Shown here piece after piece: positions 1 through 8,076 of a stretch of DNA of 62,749 nt (positions are counted from its first letter, which is position 1; the number at the start of each line of letters is the position of its first letter). The DNA comes from Streptomyces catenulae (GTDB lineage Bacteria; Actinomycetota; Actinomycetes; Streptomycetales; Streptomycetaceae): positions 1-62,749 of the forward strand of contig NZ_JODY01000035.1 in assembly GCF_000718015.1 (NCBI RefSeq), given 5' to 3'. The notes under the pieces are model-generated. The model saw only the letters and a program-made list of their open reading frames with translations, made no database searches and was not told the origin of the DNA. Both the position numbers and the translations under genes were made by a program.

Positions 1-112
1 CTTACGGGGTGGTGGGGTGGGGCGGGTTGGGGGTGCGGGTTGTCCCGTAGGGGGTGGGTGGGCCCCCGGGCTGATCCCTGCCCGGCGGGCGGCACGGGTA
101 CGGCGGGAGGGC

Positions 113-261
113 CCCTGGGATCTCCCTGGGATCTCCCTGATCTCGCCCCGGGTCCTCCCGGGCGGGTCCTCCCGGGCGGGTCCTCCCGCTGGGCTGCCGG
201 ACGGTTCTCCCGCGACGCTCCCGGAACACCCCCGCGACGCCACCGGAACACCCCGCGACGC
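113..261. repeat. short tandem repeats in the noncoding left edge
   Basis: The first 292 bases hold no gene I can support; reading frames here lack coherent protein character. Three tandem families sit next to each other. An 11-bp unit (CCCTGGGATCT) occurs at 113-123 and 124-134 with a shortened third copy. A 14-bp unit (GGTCCTCCCGGGCG) occurs at 151-164 and 165-178 with a partial third copy. CGCGACGC recurs at 211, 233 and 254, a 21-22 bp spacing that includes a shared GGAACACC. The segment lies beyond the 3' end of the MarR gene. No function is assigned. Confidence 0.7.
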
Positions 262-292
262 TCCCCCAGCTCCACCCCAGTTCTCCCCTCCC

Positions 293-787
293 CTAGCTCT
301 CCCTGATCTCCCGTACCCACCCCGTCAGCCCGGCCAGGAATCCGGCGCGTTCGTCGGGTGTGAGGGTGTCGAGGGCGCGCAGCAGGGGTTCGGAGCGGCG
401 GGCGACGAATGTTTCGAGGGCCGGGCGGTAGGCGTCGGCGAGGTCGACCAGGATGCGGCGGCGGTTGGCCGGGTCCTCGGTGCGGGTGACCATTCCGGCG
501 CGGTGGAGCGCGCCGACCAGTTCGCTCGCGGTCGGCAGGGACACCTGGAGCCGCCGCGCGATCTCGCCGACGGGCAGCGGGCCGCCGGAGAGCAGCTGCG
601 GCAGGACCGCGCCGTGCCGGGCGGTCAGCCCGTGCTCCGCCATCGTCCGCCGCATCTTCTCCGGCATGAGGTCGGCGACGGCCCCGGCCCGGAAGAACGG
701 CGCCAACAGCGGTACGAGGCCGATGACTTCGAGTTCCGCGGGGTTCGGCACCCGGGGGCTCTTCCCCGGCTCGTACGCATGAGGCAT
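293..787 (-). CDS. MarR family transcriptional regulator
   Basis: A 164-residue winged-helix regulator. The recognition region spans roughly residues 55-105 (a helix-turn-helix around EIARRLQVSLPTASEL) and is followed by the typical wing DPANRRRILVDL at about 105-116. MarR proteins act as dimers, usually repressing a neighbouring gene until a small ligand binds. It is divergent from the questin-oxidase-like gene at 959, the likely target. The ATG at 787 has no clear ribosome site, but a TAGGAT -10 hexamer (minus strand, 794-799) sits so that transcription would begin at or next to the start codon, suggesting a leaderless mRNA. The ligand cannot be read from sequence. Confidence 0.88.
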   Translation of the reverse strand: MPHAYEPGKSPRVPNPAELEVIGLVPLLAPFFRAGAVADLMPEKMRRTMAEHGLTARHGAVLPQLLSGGPLPVGEIARRLQVSLPTASELVGALHRAGMVTRTEDPANRRRILVDLADAYRPALETFVARRSEPLLRALDTLTPDERAGFLAGLTGWVREIRES

Positions 788-793
788 ACTCCG

Positions 794-818
794 ATCCTAA
801 ACGCTTCGGATATCCAAA
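794..818 (-). promoter_or_regulatory. candidate MarR promoter with overlapping palindrome
   Basis: A minus-strand TAGGAT (794-799) matches the Streptomyces -10 consensus and lies 6-7 bases before the MarR start. Immediately upstream, 805-818 reads TTCGGATATCCAAA, a 14-bp palindrome with one mismatched pair. A palindrome between -10 and -35 is where an autorepressor would bind. No convincing -35 is visible. Confidence 0.45.
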
Positions 819-825
819 CTGTTAA

Positions 826-920
826 GGAACCCGAACTCAAGGAACCCGAACTCACTTCGGAGATCCGCACCGGACTCACTTCAGGGTTCCGCACCGAATC
901 CACTTCAGGGATCCGCACCA
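826..920. repeat. tandem and 24-bp periodic repeats between divergent genes
   Basis: A 15-bp unit (GGAACCCGAACTCAA) is tandemly duplicated at 826-840 and 841-855. It is followed by three copies of a roughly 22-bp unit starting at 852, 876 and 900, exactly 24 bp apart, with the shared core CACTTC-GGGNTCCGCACC. The region separates the MarR gene from the questin-oxidase-like gene. The helical-like spacing suggests an operator array, but this is inference. Confidence 0.65.
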
Positions 921-958
921 ACCCGCCCTCGCCCCACACCACCCAGAACGGGGAGACC

Positions 959-2092
959 ATGCCGTCGACCGGATACCACGACGCCCTCAACGACGCCCTG
1001 GAGCGGATGGACGACCTCGGCTACGAACGCGGGCAGGGCGTCGACCTCGCCAGCCACGGTCCCATGGGCGCCGAGGCGCTCGCCGCGCTCGGCCACGAGG
1101 ACGACGTCGCCCGCTGGGTCGGCCGCTACCGCAACGCCCTCGACCACCACGCCCCGCCCACCGCCCGCTTCCCCCTCGACCCCGCCGACCCGTCCTCCTG
1201 GCGCCCCGCCCTCGGCGCCTTCGACCGGGCGGGCGACTGGGAGGCCCTCTTCGCCCGGGAACTCGCCGACTCCCCCTGGCGCGACGTCCTCGTCCGCTGG
1301 TGGCCGCGGCTGCTCCCCGGCCTGTTCGCAGGGTTGACCCACGGTCTGATCCGTACCGCCCACGCCGTCCGTGGCCTGCACGCGACCGGCGCCGACGCCA
1401 CCCCGCTCCAGCTCACCGAACTCGCCCGCGGCCTCGCCTACTGGGCCGCCCGCCACACCGAACTCCCCGGCGTGCCCCACCTGCACGGCACCTTCGCCCT
1501 CCCGTCCGCCGTCGCCGCCCTCCCCCGCGACCCGCAGGACGGCGGCCTCACCCCGGGCGCGGTCCGGCAGCGTCTGGACGCCCTCACCGACCACCCCGGC
1601 TACCACGAGAGCCTGGGCCGCCTCGCCCCCGAGCACGCGCCGCGCCTGCTCGGCGACATGACGCTCCAGTTCACCGACGTCTACCTCGGCCACCCCGAGG
1701 TCCCCCCGGTCCCCCTCATCCACGGCGTCACCGCCCCCGCCGCCGTCCGCCTCGTCCTGCCCCACCTCCCGTACGAGCTGTACGAGCCGACGCTGGCCCG
1801 GCTCTGGCAGGTGCACACCGCGTTCCTGCTGGCGTTCACCACCGACCGGCGCGGCGAGGGCACCGACGCCTGGCGCGACGAGGTCCCCGACCTGCCGCCC
1901 CTCGCCGATCAGGCCGGGCGCGCCGCCGAGCACGGCGACGAACACGTCATCAAGTTCACCGAGGCGTGTCTGCGCGAGTACGCGCTCCGCCCCGACCCCC
2001 GCTACCGGGCCGCCGCGCACGCCGCCCAGCAGCGCATCCCCCGCCTCGACGCGGGCGGCGCGGTCGGCACGGTGGCCCGCCGCGCGGTCTGA
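959..2092 (+). CDS. questin oxidase family protein
   Basis: A 377-residue protein resembling the questin oxidase family (formerly DUF4243). In fungi, members carry out Baeyer-Villiger type ring opening of the anthraquinone questin; bacterial members are mostly uncharacterised. Family features visible are SHGPMGAEAL near residues 32-41, a central THGLIRTAHAVR at about 127-138, and YLGHPEVP with LIHGVTAPAAVR in the C-terminal half. There is no signal peptide or membrane segment, so it is probably cytosolic. The ATG at 959 is chosen because the family similarity begins there and the repeat array ends just upstream. It faces away from a MarR regulator that probably controls it. Substrate unknown. 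Confidence 0.78.
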   Translation: MPSTGYHDALNDALERMDDLGYERGQGVDLASHGPMGAEALAALGHEDDVARWVGRYRNALDHHAPPTARFPLDPADPSSWRPALGAFDRAGDWEALFARELADSPWRDVLVRWWPRLLPGLFAGLTHGLIRTAHAVRGLHATGADATPLQLTELARGLAYWAARHTELPGVPHLHGTFALPSAVAALPRDPQDGGLTPGAVRQRLDALTDHPGYHESLGRLAPEHAPRLLGDMTLQFTDVYLGHPEVPPVPLIHGVTAPAAVRLVLPHLPYELYEPTLARLWQVHTAFLLAFTTDRRGEGTDAWRDEVPDLPPLADQAGRAAEHGDEHVIKFTEACLREYALRPDPRYRAAAHAAQQRIPRLDAGGAVGTVARRAV

Positions 2093-2108
2093 GGCAGCGG
2101 ACCGGCCC

Positions 2109-2879
2109 TCACCGCTCCCCGGCCACCAGCACATCCACCACGTACCGCTCCTCGACCACCCCACCGGGAAATTCCGCCGCCAACCGCTCGCGCTCCGCGT
2201 CGAGGAAGGCGCGGCGCGCGGCCGGTGCGAGGACGAGGAGGGCGGAGCGGCTGCCGACGTTGGCGAGGTGGGTGCCGAGCGGCACGGCGCGCCCCCAGGG
2301 GAGCAGCCGCCGTACGACGCGCAGCTCCGTGAGGCCCGCCAGCCGGATCGCCGTCGCGTCGTCGGGCCGGGTCGCGGCGCGCGGGGCCACCCCGCAGTGG
2401 CGGGCGATCCGCTCGTGCTGCGCCCGCAGCCACGGCACATCGAAGGCGGTGGTGTTCCACCAGACCGCCAACGCCCCGCCCGCCCGCACCACCCGCCGCG
2501 CCTCCGGCACCGCCCGCGCGGTGTCGGTCCACTGCCAGGACTGCGCGTACGTGACGAGGTCGCAGCTGCCGTCGGCGAGCGGCAGCGCGTTGCCGTCGCC
2601 CCGGACCAGCGGCACCTGCGGCAACGCCCGCCGCAGCTCCGCCGCCATCGCCGCCCCCGGCTCCACCGCGACCACCGCGGCGCCGCGCTCCCGCAGCAAC
2701 GCGGTCGCGATCCCGGTCCCCGCCCCGACATCGGCGACCCGGACCCCGGCCCAGGGCCGCCCCAGGCACTCCCCCACGAAGTCGAACAGCTCAGCCGGAT
2801 ACGAGGGCCTGCTCACCGCGTAGCGGACCGCATCCCCCTCGAACGCCAGGGCCCGCCCCCGACCGGTCACGTCACTCAT
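2109..2879 (-). CDS. class I SAM-dependent methyltransferase
   Basis: A 256-residue protein with the class I methyltransferase fold. The glycine-rich SAM motif VADVGAGTG lies at about residues 48-56, followed by the acidic end of strand 2 (VVAVEPGAAM), then GDGNALPLADGSCDLV and the YAQSWQWTD segment common in the Methyltransf_11 group. It resembles SmtA/UbiE-like enzymes acting on small molecules, but the substrate is unknown. A further in-frame start lies upstream; the ATG at 2879 is preferred because homology begins immediately after it. It converges with the questin-oxidase-like gene, with only 16 bases between stop codons. Confidence 0.85.
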   Translation of the reverse strand: MSDVTGRGRALAFEGDAVRYAVSRPSYPAELFDFVGECLGRPWAGVRVADVGAGTGIATALLRERGAAVVAVEPGAAMAAELRRALPQVPLVRGDGNALPLADGSCDLVTYAQSWQWTDTARAVPEARRVVRAGGALAVWWNTTAFDVPWLRAQHERIARHCGVAPRAATRPDDATAIRLAGLTELRVVRRLLPWGRAVPLGTHLANVGSRSALLVLAPAARRAFLDAERERLAAEFPGGVVEERYVVDVLVAGER

Positions 2880-3336
2880 CGCCCCAGCATCACCCGGAGC
2901 CCGGCGCCACGGGGCGGAAACCTCCGTACGGCGCACGTCCGATCACGCAGCCGCGGGGTGAGGGCCGTCGCCCACGTACTGGCCCCGTCCCTCTGCACCG
3001 CCGCGACGAACCGGTGCCGGGCCACCGCCGGAACCACGGGCCGGGGCCCACCCGGCGCCACCTTCAGGCCACGGACGGGGACGACGAGGCGATCCCCCGC
3101 CCCCGGGGCTTCGCCCCTCCGCCCCAACCGAAAGCCCCGTGCCACCTCCCCCACAGAGGTGACACGGGGTTCCAGTCTGACGCGCCGCGCGGGATGGCTC
3201 CATAGGGGGTAGCGGGTTTCTTACGGAGGAGTCAGGTCGCGTGGGTCACTTCGGGTGGCTCGTGTGGGCCGCCCGATCGGAGCGTGCGGGGCGCGCGGGG
3301 CCGCCCCCCGAGGGACGGGTCAGGGCCCCGTACGGG
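2880..3336. other. 457-bp intergenic stretch with one hairpin
   Basis: No supportable gene. It lies between the methyltransferase start and the 3' end of the frameshifted acyl-CoA ligase, both on the minus strand. It contains the terminator-like hairpin at 3135-3169 and a purine-rich segment at 3205-3240. Open frames here have no recognisable protein features. Confidence 0.6.
3135..3169. terminator. hairpin, probable terminator
   Basis: CCCCGTG at 3135-3141 pairs with CACGGGG at 3163-3169, and CACCT at 3143-3147 pairs with AGGTG at 3157-3161, with one internal mismatch. On the minus strand it follows the acyl-CoA ligase gene. There is no T-tract, as is usual in Streptomyces. Confidence 0.6.
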
Positions 3337-5284
3337 TCACCCCGACCCGGGCCCCGCCTCGTACAGGTCCTCGATCCGGTCGGTGAACTGGCGGGTCACC
3401 TCCGCCCGGCGGAGCTTGTGGGACGGCGTCAGCTGGCCGGCGCGTTCGGTGAACTCGACGGGGAGGACCGCGAAGCGGCGGATCGACTCCGGGCGGGAGA
3501 CCAGGCGGTTGGCGTCGTCGACGGCGCGCTGGAGGGTGGCGCGGAGGTCCGGGTCGTCGACGAGGGCGGCGAGCGGGACGTCCGTCTTCCGGGCCCTGCG
3601 GCGCCAGTGGGTCAGGGCCTCGGGGTCCAGGGTGAGGAGCGCGGTGACGTAGGGGCGGTTGTCGCCGGTGACCAGGCAGTGGGCTATCAGGGGGTGCGCC
3701 CGGACCCGGTCCTCCAGGGGCGCCGGGGCGACCCGCTTGCCGCCGGTGGTCACGATCATGTCCGTCTTGCGGCCGGTGAGGGTGAGGTGGCCGTCCGGGT
3801 CCAGGGTGCCGAGGTCGCCGGTGGCGAACCAGCCGTCGGTGGTGGCGGGGACGGCCGTGGCGCGGGACGCCTCCCAGTACCCGGCGAAGACCTGGCCGCC
3901 GCGCAGCAGCACCTCGCCGTCGTCCGCGATCCGTACGGCACCGCCGGGCAGCGGCAGTCCGACGGTGCCGGGGCGCGGCCCCAGCGGCGGGGCGGCGGTG
4001 GCGGCGCCGCAGGTCTCGGCCAGACCGTAACCCTCCAGGAGCGTGACCCCGGCGCCGGTGCAGAAGTGCGCCAGATCCCGGTCGAGCGGGGAGCCGCCGC
4101 AGATCAGATGCCGTACGCGGCCACCGAGCGTCGCGGAAGGGGCGGTAGGCCACCGGCTCGTGGAGGCGGCGGGCCGCTTTCAGGCCGGGGCCCGGCCCTC
4201 TCCCGGTGCCGCGGTCGCGGGCGGCGACCGCCTCCCCGTAGCCGCGGGCGACGCGGACCGCCCGGTCGAAGGCGGCGCCCCGGCCCGCGGCCTCGGCGGC
4301 GGCGCGAGCGGTGCGGCAGACCTTCTCCAGGACGTACGGGACGGCGTGGAGGAAGGTCGGGCGGAAGTCGGCCAGGTCGGCGAGGAGGTCGTCGGTGCGG
4401 AGGCTGGGCGCGTGGCCGAGGCGTACCCGGGCGCGCAGGCAGACCAGCGCGGCCATCCGGCCGAAGACATGGGAGAGCGGGAGGAAGAGGAGGGTGGACG
4501 CCGGTTCGGCGCCGTCGGGGCGGAGGACGGGGCCGAGCAGCGCCACCGCGTTGTCGATCTCGGCGTGGACGTTGCCGTGGGTCAGCGCGCAGCCCTTGGG
4601 GCGGCCGGTGGTGCCGGAGGTGTAGACGAGGGTGGCGAGGTCGGCGGGGCCGATGGTGGCGCGCCGTTCGTCGACCACCGTGTCGGGCAGTTCCCGTCCG
4701 GCGGCGACGAGGTGGGCGACGGCGCCGGTGTCGAACTGCCAGAGGTGGACGAGGGCGGGCAGCCCGCCGCGGACGCCGGTGATCAGCCGGGTCTCCGTGA
4801 CGCTCTCCCCGACGCAGGCGGCGGCCCCGGAGTCGTGGAGGATCCACGCCACCTGGTGGGCGGAGGCAGTGGGGTGGACGGGGACGGTGATCAGCCCGGC
4901 GGCCCAGGCGGCGCAGTCGATGAGGGTCCACTCGTAGGTGGTACGGGCCATGAGCGCCAGCCGGTCGCCGCGGCGCAGCCCGTGGGCGATCAGGCCCTTG
5001 GCGACGGCCCGGACCTCGTCCGCGAAGTCCGCGCAGGTCAGGTCGGACCAGCCGCCGTCGGCCTGCCGCCGGGCCAGCGCGACCGCCCCGGGCGCTTGGG
5101 CGGCGTTGACGAACGGCAGGTCACCCAGGGAACCGCGGACGAGCGGCGCCGCCAGCGGGGGCAGCGCGACCTCGCGGACGGTGCCGTCGTGGACCGTCAG
5201 CGCGGGCGCGGCGGGCGGGGGCGGGGCGGAATCCTGGCGGAACACGGGCGGCTCCTCGTCGGTGGTGGAGTCGCCGCCGGGCAC
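3337..5284 (-). pseudogene. long-chain acyl-CoA ligase (AMP-dependent synthetase), frameshifted
   Basis: Together the two frames encode an ANL-superfamily acyl-CoA synthetase of about 650 residues, which activates fatty acids through an acyl-adenylate. The N-terminal frame (5284 down to about 4130) carries the phosphate-binding loop YTSGTTGRPKG and the segment LPLSHVFGR. The C-terminal frame (about 4130 to 3337) carries EGYGLTETCG, the hinge-region TGDLGTLDPDGHLTLTGR and a C-terminal Lys-containing tail. The break is near 4127-4133, where GACGCTCGG appears in place of the expected GACGC-GC-TCGG; two missing bases shift the frame. As written, the first frame reads through into nonsense to 3320. 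It is either a real pseudogene or a 2-base sequencing or assembly deletion. The start is GTG; a GTG 38 bases further in is an alternative. Confidence 0.8.
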
Positions 5285-5629
5285 GGTCGAACCCGACGGG
5301 CGGCGGCCACCACCGCGTACGCGGGGGACGGACGCGGGACGTGACCGGGTGCGCTACGTGGGGAGGGAGAGCGGGAGTGGGTGAGCGAGGGGAGCGGGGC
5401 GACGGGGCGCTTGATGAGCAGCCAACTGCCTTACGTATGACGGCAGTTGGGGTTTCGGCAGGTGGCGTTCGGCAGGCGGCAAGGGGTGGCCTGTGCCGAC
5501 CGTTCGCGCCGACCGGCCGGTAACCTTACTTCGCGGTAAATTTACGCCAGGGTCGCGCGTCGGCCAATGCCTGACGCCGGGCTTTGTGCGCCGGATCCGG
5601 GCGCCGCCCCGCCGCCCGCCGCGCAGGGC
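5285..5629. other. 345-bp intergenic stretch
   Basis: No supportable gene. It lies upstream of the acyl-CoA ligase and downstream of the small membrane protein gene, both on the minus strand. The main feature is the inverted repeat at 5422-5450. An AT-richer patch near 5522-5550 includes GGTAAATTTACG. Confidence 0.55.
5422..5450. promoter_or_regulatory. perfect 9-bp inverted repeat
   Basis: CCAACTGCC at 5422-5430 and GGCAGTTGG at 5442-5450 are perfect inverted copies around an 11-base centre that itself contains TTACGTATGA. It lies about 140 bases upstream of the acyl-CoA ligase start. It could be an operator or, read on the minus strand, a terminator for the small membrane protein. The low GC of the centre and the symmetry favour an operator. 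Confidence 0.4.
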
Positions 5630-5947
5630 TCACGGCTCGGCCCGGCGCTGCCACAGCATCTCCAGTCCCAGCACGATGGCGCACACCACCGCGACCGTGC
5701 CGGGAACGGCCACGAGCGCCACATGGATCGGGCTGCCCTCGTCCGGCAGGAAGAGATCCACCCACCCCAGGGCCAGGGCCAGCGCGGTGGCGATCCCGCC
5801 GACCCGGGAGGCGCCCTCGAAGAGGCGCGCGTGCCACGGTCCGGAGCCCGGCGACTCCCTCGCCCGCACATCGATGCTGAAGAAGATCAGCAGGACGGCG
5901 AGGAACGAGATCAAGGTGACCATCTCGGACGACGGCATCTGGCGCAT
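5630..5947 (-). CDS. small membrane protein of unknown function
   Basis: A 105-residue protein with three probable membrane segments: one near the N-terminus (VTLISFLAVLLIFFSI), one in the middle (GGIATALALALGWVDLF) and one near the C-terminus (VALVAVPGTVAVVCAIVLGL). I do not recognise the family. The start at 5947 is chosen because GGGAG lies 8 bases upstream; a longer in-frame version to 6010 lacks such a site. It stands alone between the TetR gene and the acyl-CoA ligase, all on the minus strand. No catalytic motif is visible. Confidence 0.7.
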   Translation of the reverse strand: MRQMPSSEMVTLISFLAVLLIFFSIDVRARESPGSGPWHARLFEGASRVGGIATALALALGWVDLFLPDEGSPIHVALVAVPGTVAVVCAIVLGLEMLWQRRAEP

Positions 5948-6179
5948 GTCGCGCTCCCTTGGTGGGCGAGGGCGGCTCCGCCCCGGCGCCGCTCCCGCCG
6001 GGATGGACACCGGGCAACATAAGAGGCCGTGCGACCGATCGGGGAGAGCGGAAAAGCCCTCCGCTCCCGCTTCACCCGGATGGCGCCACGCCGCCCGGCC
6101 CGCCGGGCCACCGTCGTAACCGTCCCGGGCCGAGGGCGGGATCCCCGTACGGGTCCGCGTGTGGCACCCCGGGGCCCCC

Positions 6180-6887
6180 TCAGTCGCCCACCCCCGGCGA
6201 CTCAGCGGCCACCCCCGGCCCCCACCGCTCCCCCGTCATCATCCGGTGCAGCCCGGTCCAGGCGAAGTTCATCAGCGTGGCGGCCGTGCGCTCCGCCGCC
6301 GCCCGCGGGTCCGCCGGGGGCGCATCGTCCGAACCGGCGCCCTCCGGTGGGACGTTGGCCCACTCCGCCAGCGATTCGGCCGCGCCGACCAGGGCGTGGG
6401 CGAGGCCCGCCACCTCGCGCGCGGGCAGATCGGCGGCGCACTCCGACTCCCGGGCGGCGGCGCCGATCAGATCGGCCACGAAGTCGACCAGCCCGGCGCG
6501 CATCGCGGCCACCTCGTGCGCGAACGGCTCGCCCTGTGTGCGCGCCTGCTGGTGGAGGACCGCCCAGCTGTCGGGGTGCGCCGCGGTGTGCGCGAAGAAG
6601 CCGGTCAGCCCGCTCCACAGCTGGCGGTCGGCGGGCGCGTGCGGCTCGACCGCCGCCGTCACCGCGGCGACCAGCGCCGCCGCCTCCCGCCGGATGACGG
6701 CGCTGAACAGCTCCTCCTTGGAGTGCAGATAGAGGTAGACGAGCGGTTTGGAGACACCGGCCAGCTCCGCGATGCCGTCCATCGAGGCGGCGCGGTAGCC
6801 GTGCCGGGCGAAGGTGATCACCGCCGCGTCCAACATCTGCTGCTCGCGGACCGCACGCGGCACCCGCTTCCCCTTCACCGCACCCAC
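6180..6887 (-). CDS. TetR/AcrR family transcriptional regulator
   Basis: A 235-residue repressor-type protein. The N-terminal DNA-binding domain is clear: MLDAAVITFARHGYRAAS, then the helix-turn-helix MDGIAELAGVSKPLVYLYLH and SKEELFSAVI. The remaining helical domain would bind a ligand and dimerise. The GTG start at 6887 is chosen because AAGGA lies about 8 bases upstream; the in-frame ATG at 6974 has no comparable site and would run into the operator region. It is divergent from the alpha/beta hydrolase at 7105, and two perfect palindromes lie between the genes. It very probably represses itself and the hydrolase. Confidence 0.92.
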   Translation of the reverse strand: MGAVKGKRVPRAVREQQMLDAAVITFARHGYRAASMDGIAELAGVSKPLVYLYLHSKEELFSAVIRREAAALVAAVTAAVEPHAPADRQLWSGLTGFFAHTAAHPDSWAVLHQQARTQGEPFAHEVAAMRAGLVDFVADLIGAAARESECAADLPAREVAGLAHALVGAAESLAEWANVPPEGAGSDDAPPADPRAAAERTAATLMNFAWTGLHRMMTGERWGPGVAAESPGVGD

Positions 6888-6977
6888 GCCGAACGTCCTT
6901 CCGTCCCACCCCTCGACCGCACCGAAGTTTACGATCTTCGGCTCGCACACCCCTTCCCTTGACGCCCTCCCCACTTA

Positions 6978-6996
6978 ACGAGACGATACGTCTCGT
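6978..6996. promoter_or_regulatory. TetR operator, copy 1
   Basis: ACGAGACG-ATA-CGTCTCGT is a perfect 8-bp inverted repeat around a 3-base centre. Its core GAGACG...CGTCTC is shared with the second copy at 7003-7021. It lies in the 217-bp gap between the divergent TetR and hydrolase genes. Confidence 0.75.
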
Positions 6997-7002
6997 TGCG
7001 AA

Positions 7003-7021
7003 GCGAGACGCCACGTCTCGC
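7003..7021. promoter_or_regulatory. TetR operator, copy 2
   Basis: GCGAGACG-CCA-CGTCTCGC is a perfect 8-bp inverted repeat with the same core as copy 1. Centre-to-centre spacing is 25 bp, between two and two and a half helical turns, so two dimers could sit side by side. Confidence 0.75.
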
Positions 7022-7104
7022 CTGACGTCGCCGCGCCGTGCCCGCGGACAGGCCCGCGAACGGGCCCGTACGCCCCTTCCCGTCACCGCCCCCGGAGGTC
7101 CCCC

Positions 7105-7980
7105 ATGCAGCAGTACGTCGAAACCGCCCCCGGCGTCCGCCTCTGGACCGAGCAGCGCGGTCCGGCCGACGCGCCGCCGCTGCTCCTGGTCATGGGCGCG
7201 CAGGCGTCCGGCATCGGCTGGCCCGAGCCGTTCGTCGACGCGCTCGCCGAGCACCACCGCGTGATCCGCTACGACCACCGCGACACCGGCCGCTCCACCT
7301 GGTCGTTCGACACCGACCCCTATCCGATCTCCGCGCTCGCCGAGGACGTCGTCGCCCTCCTCGACGGGCTCGGCATCGCCCGCGCCCACCTCGCCGGGCT
7401 CTCCCTCGGCGGGATGCTGGGCCAACTCGTCCTCGCCGACCACCCCGAACGGGTCGCCTCCGCCACCCTGATGGGCACCAACGCGCTCAGCACCCGCCCG
7501 TACACCGCACCGGACGGCACCGAGACCCCCGTCGAGGAGTTGCCGGGCATCGCGCCGGAGATCCTGGAGTTCTGGGCGCGGCCGGTCGAGGACCACGGCG
7601 AGGAGGCCGAACTGGACCGGCGCGTCGCACACTGGCGGCTGCTCGCGGGCGGGCGGCTCCCCTTCGACCCGGAGTGGTACCGCGACCTGGAGCGGCAGAT
7701 CATCGCGCACACCGGGACGTACACCCCGCCGAGCGCCCACTCCCGCGCCGACCCCGACGGACTGCTGCGCACCGAGGAACTGGCCGCCAACCGCGTCCCG
7801 GTGCAGGTCGTCGTGGCCCCCGCCGAGCCGGTGTTCCCGCCGCCCCACCCGCACCACCTCGCCCGGTGCCTCAACGCCGTACGGGTCACGGAGATCCCGG
7901 GCATGGGCCATGCGCTGCCCCCGGCCGTCCAGGGTCCGCTCGCCGCGGCGATCCTCGCGCACACCGGCGCCACGGGGTGA
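7105..7980 (+). CDS. alpha/beta hydrolase
   Basis: A 291-residue alpha/beta-hydrolase-fold enzyme. Visible features are the oxyanion region (LLLVMGAQASG), the YDHRDTGRS segment typical of the family, the nucleophile elbow GLSLGG with the catalytic serine, and the late histidine in GMGHAL. It resembles esterases, lipases and rifamycin/haloperoxidase-like hydrolases; the substrate is not predictable. GGAGG lies upstream of the ATG. It is transcribed away from the TetR gene and should be induced by that regulator's ligand. A strong hairpin follows 16 bases after the stop. Confidence 0.9.
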   Translation: MQQYVETAPGVRLWTEQRGPADAPPLLLVMGAQASGIGWPEPFVDALAEHHRVIRYDHRDTGRSTWSFDTDPYPISALAEDVVALLDGLGIARAHLAGLSLGGMLGQLVLADHPERVASATLMGTNALSTRPYTAPDGTETPVEELPGIAPEILEFWARPVEDHGEEAELDRRVAHWRLLAGGRLPFDPEWYRDLERQIIAHTGTYTPPSAHSRADPDGLLRTEELAANRVPVQVVVAPAEPVFPPPHPHHLARCLNAVRVTEIPGMGHALPPAVQGPLAAAILAHTGATG

Positions 7981-7996
7981 GCCCGCCGGTACGACG

Positions 7997-8035
7997 ACGG
8001 CGCCCCCGGAACCACGAGGGTTCCGGGGGCGCCGT
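7997..8035. terminator. bidirectional terminator, 17-bp perfect stem
   Basis: Bases 7997-8013 pair perfectly with 8019-8035 around the loop ACGAG. It lies between the convergent hydrolase and symporter genes and can serve both. Confidence 0.85.
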
Positions 8036-8076
8036 GGCGCGCGCGGACCGGGGGACGGACGGCCCGCGCGGACGGC

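Noticed and set aside
905..2731. A 608-codon minus-strand open frame
   Set aside because: It runs antisense to the questin-oxidase-like gene and across the methyltransferase in another frame, with low-complexity Arg/Gly/Ala composition and no recognisable motif.
4127..4133. Programmed ribosomal frameshift in the acyl-CoA ligase
   Set aside because: There is no slippery heptamer, downstream pseudoknot or stimulatory site at the join, and the family is not known to use frameshifting. Deletion or sequencing error is simpler.
4043..5344. Plus-strand 433-codon frame opposite the acyl-CoA ligase
   Set aside because: Gly/Glu/Val-rich antisense shadow; the minus-strand frames carry the complete adenylate-forming motifs.
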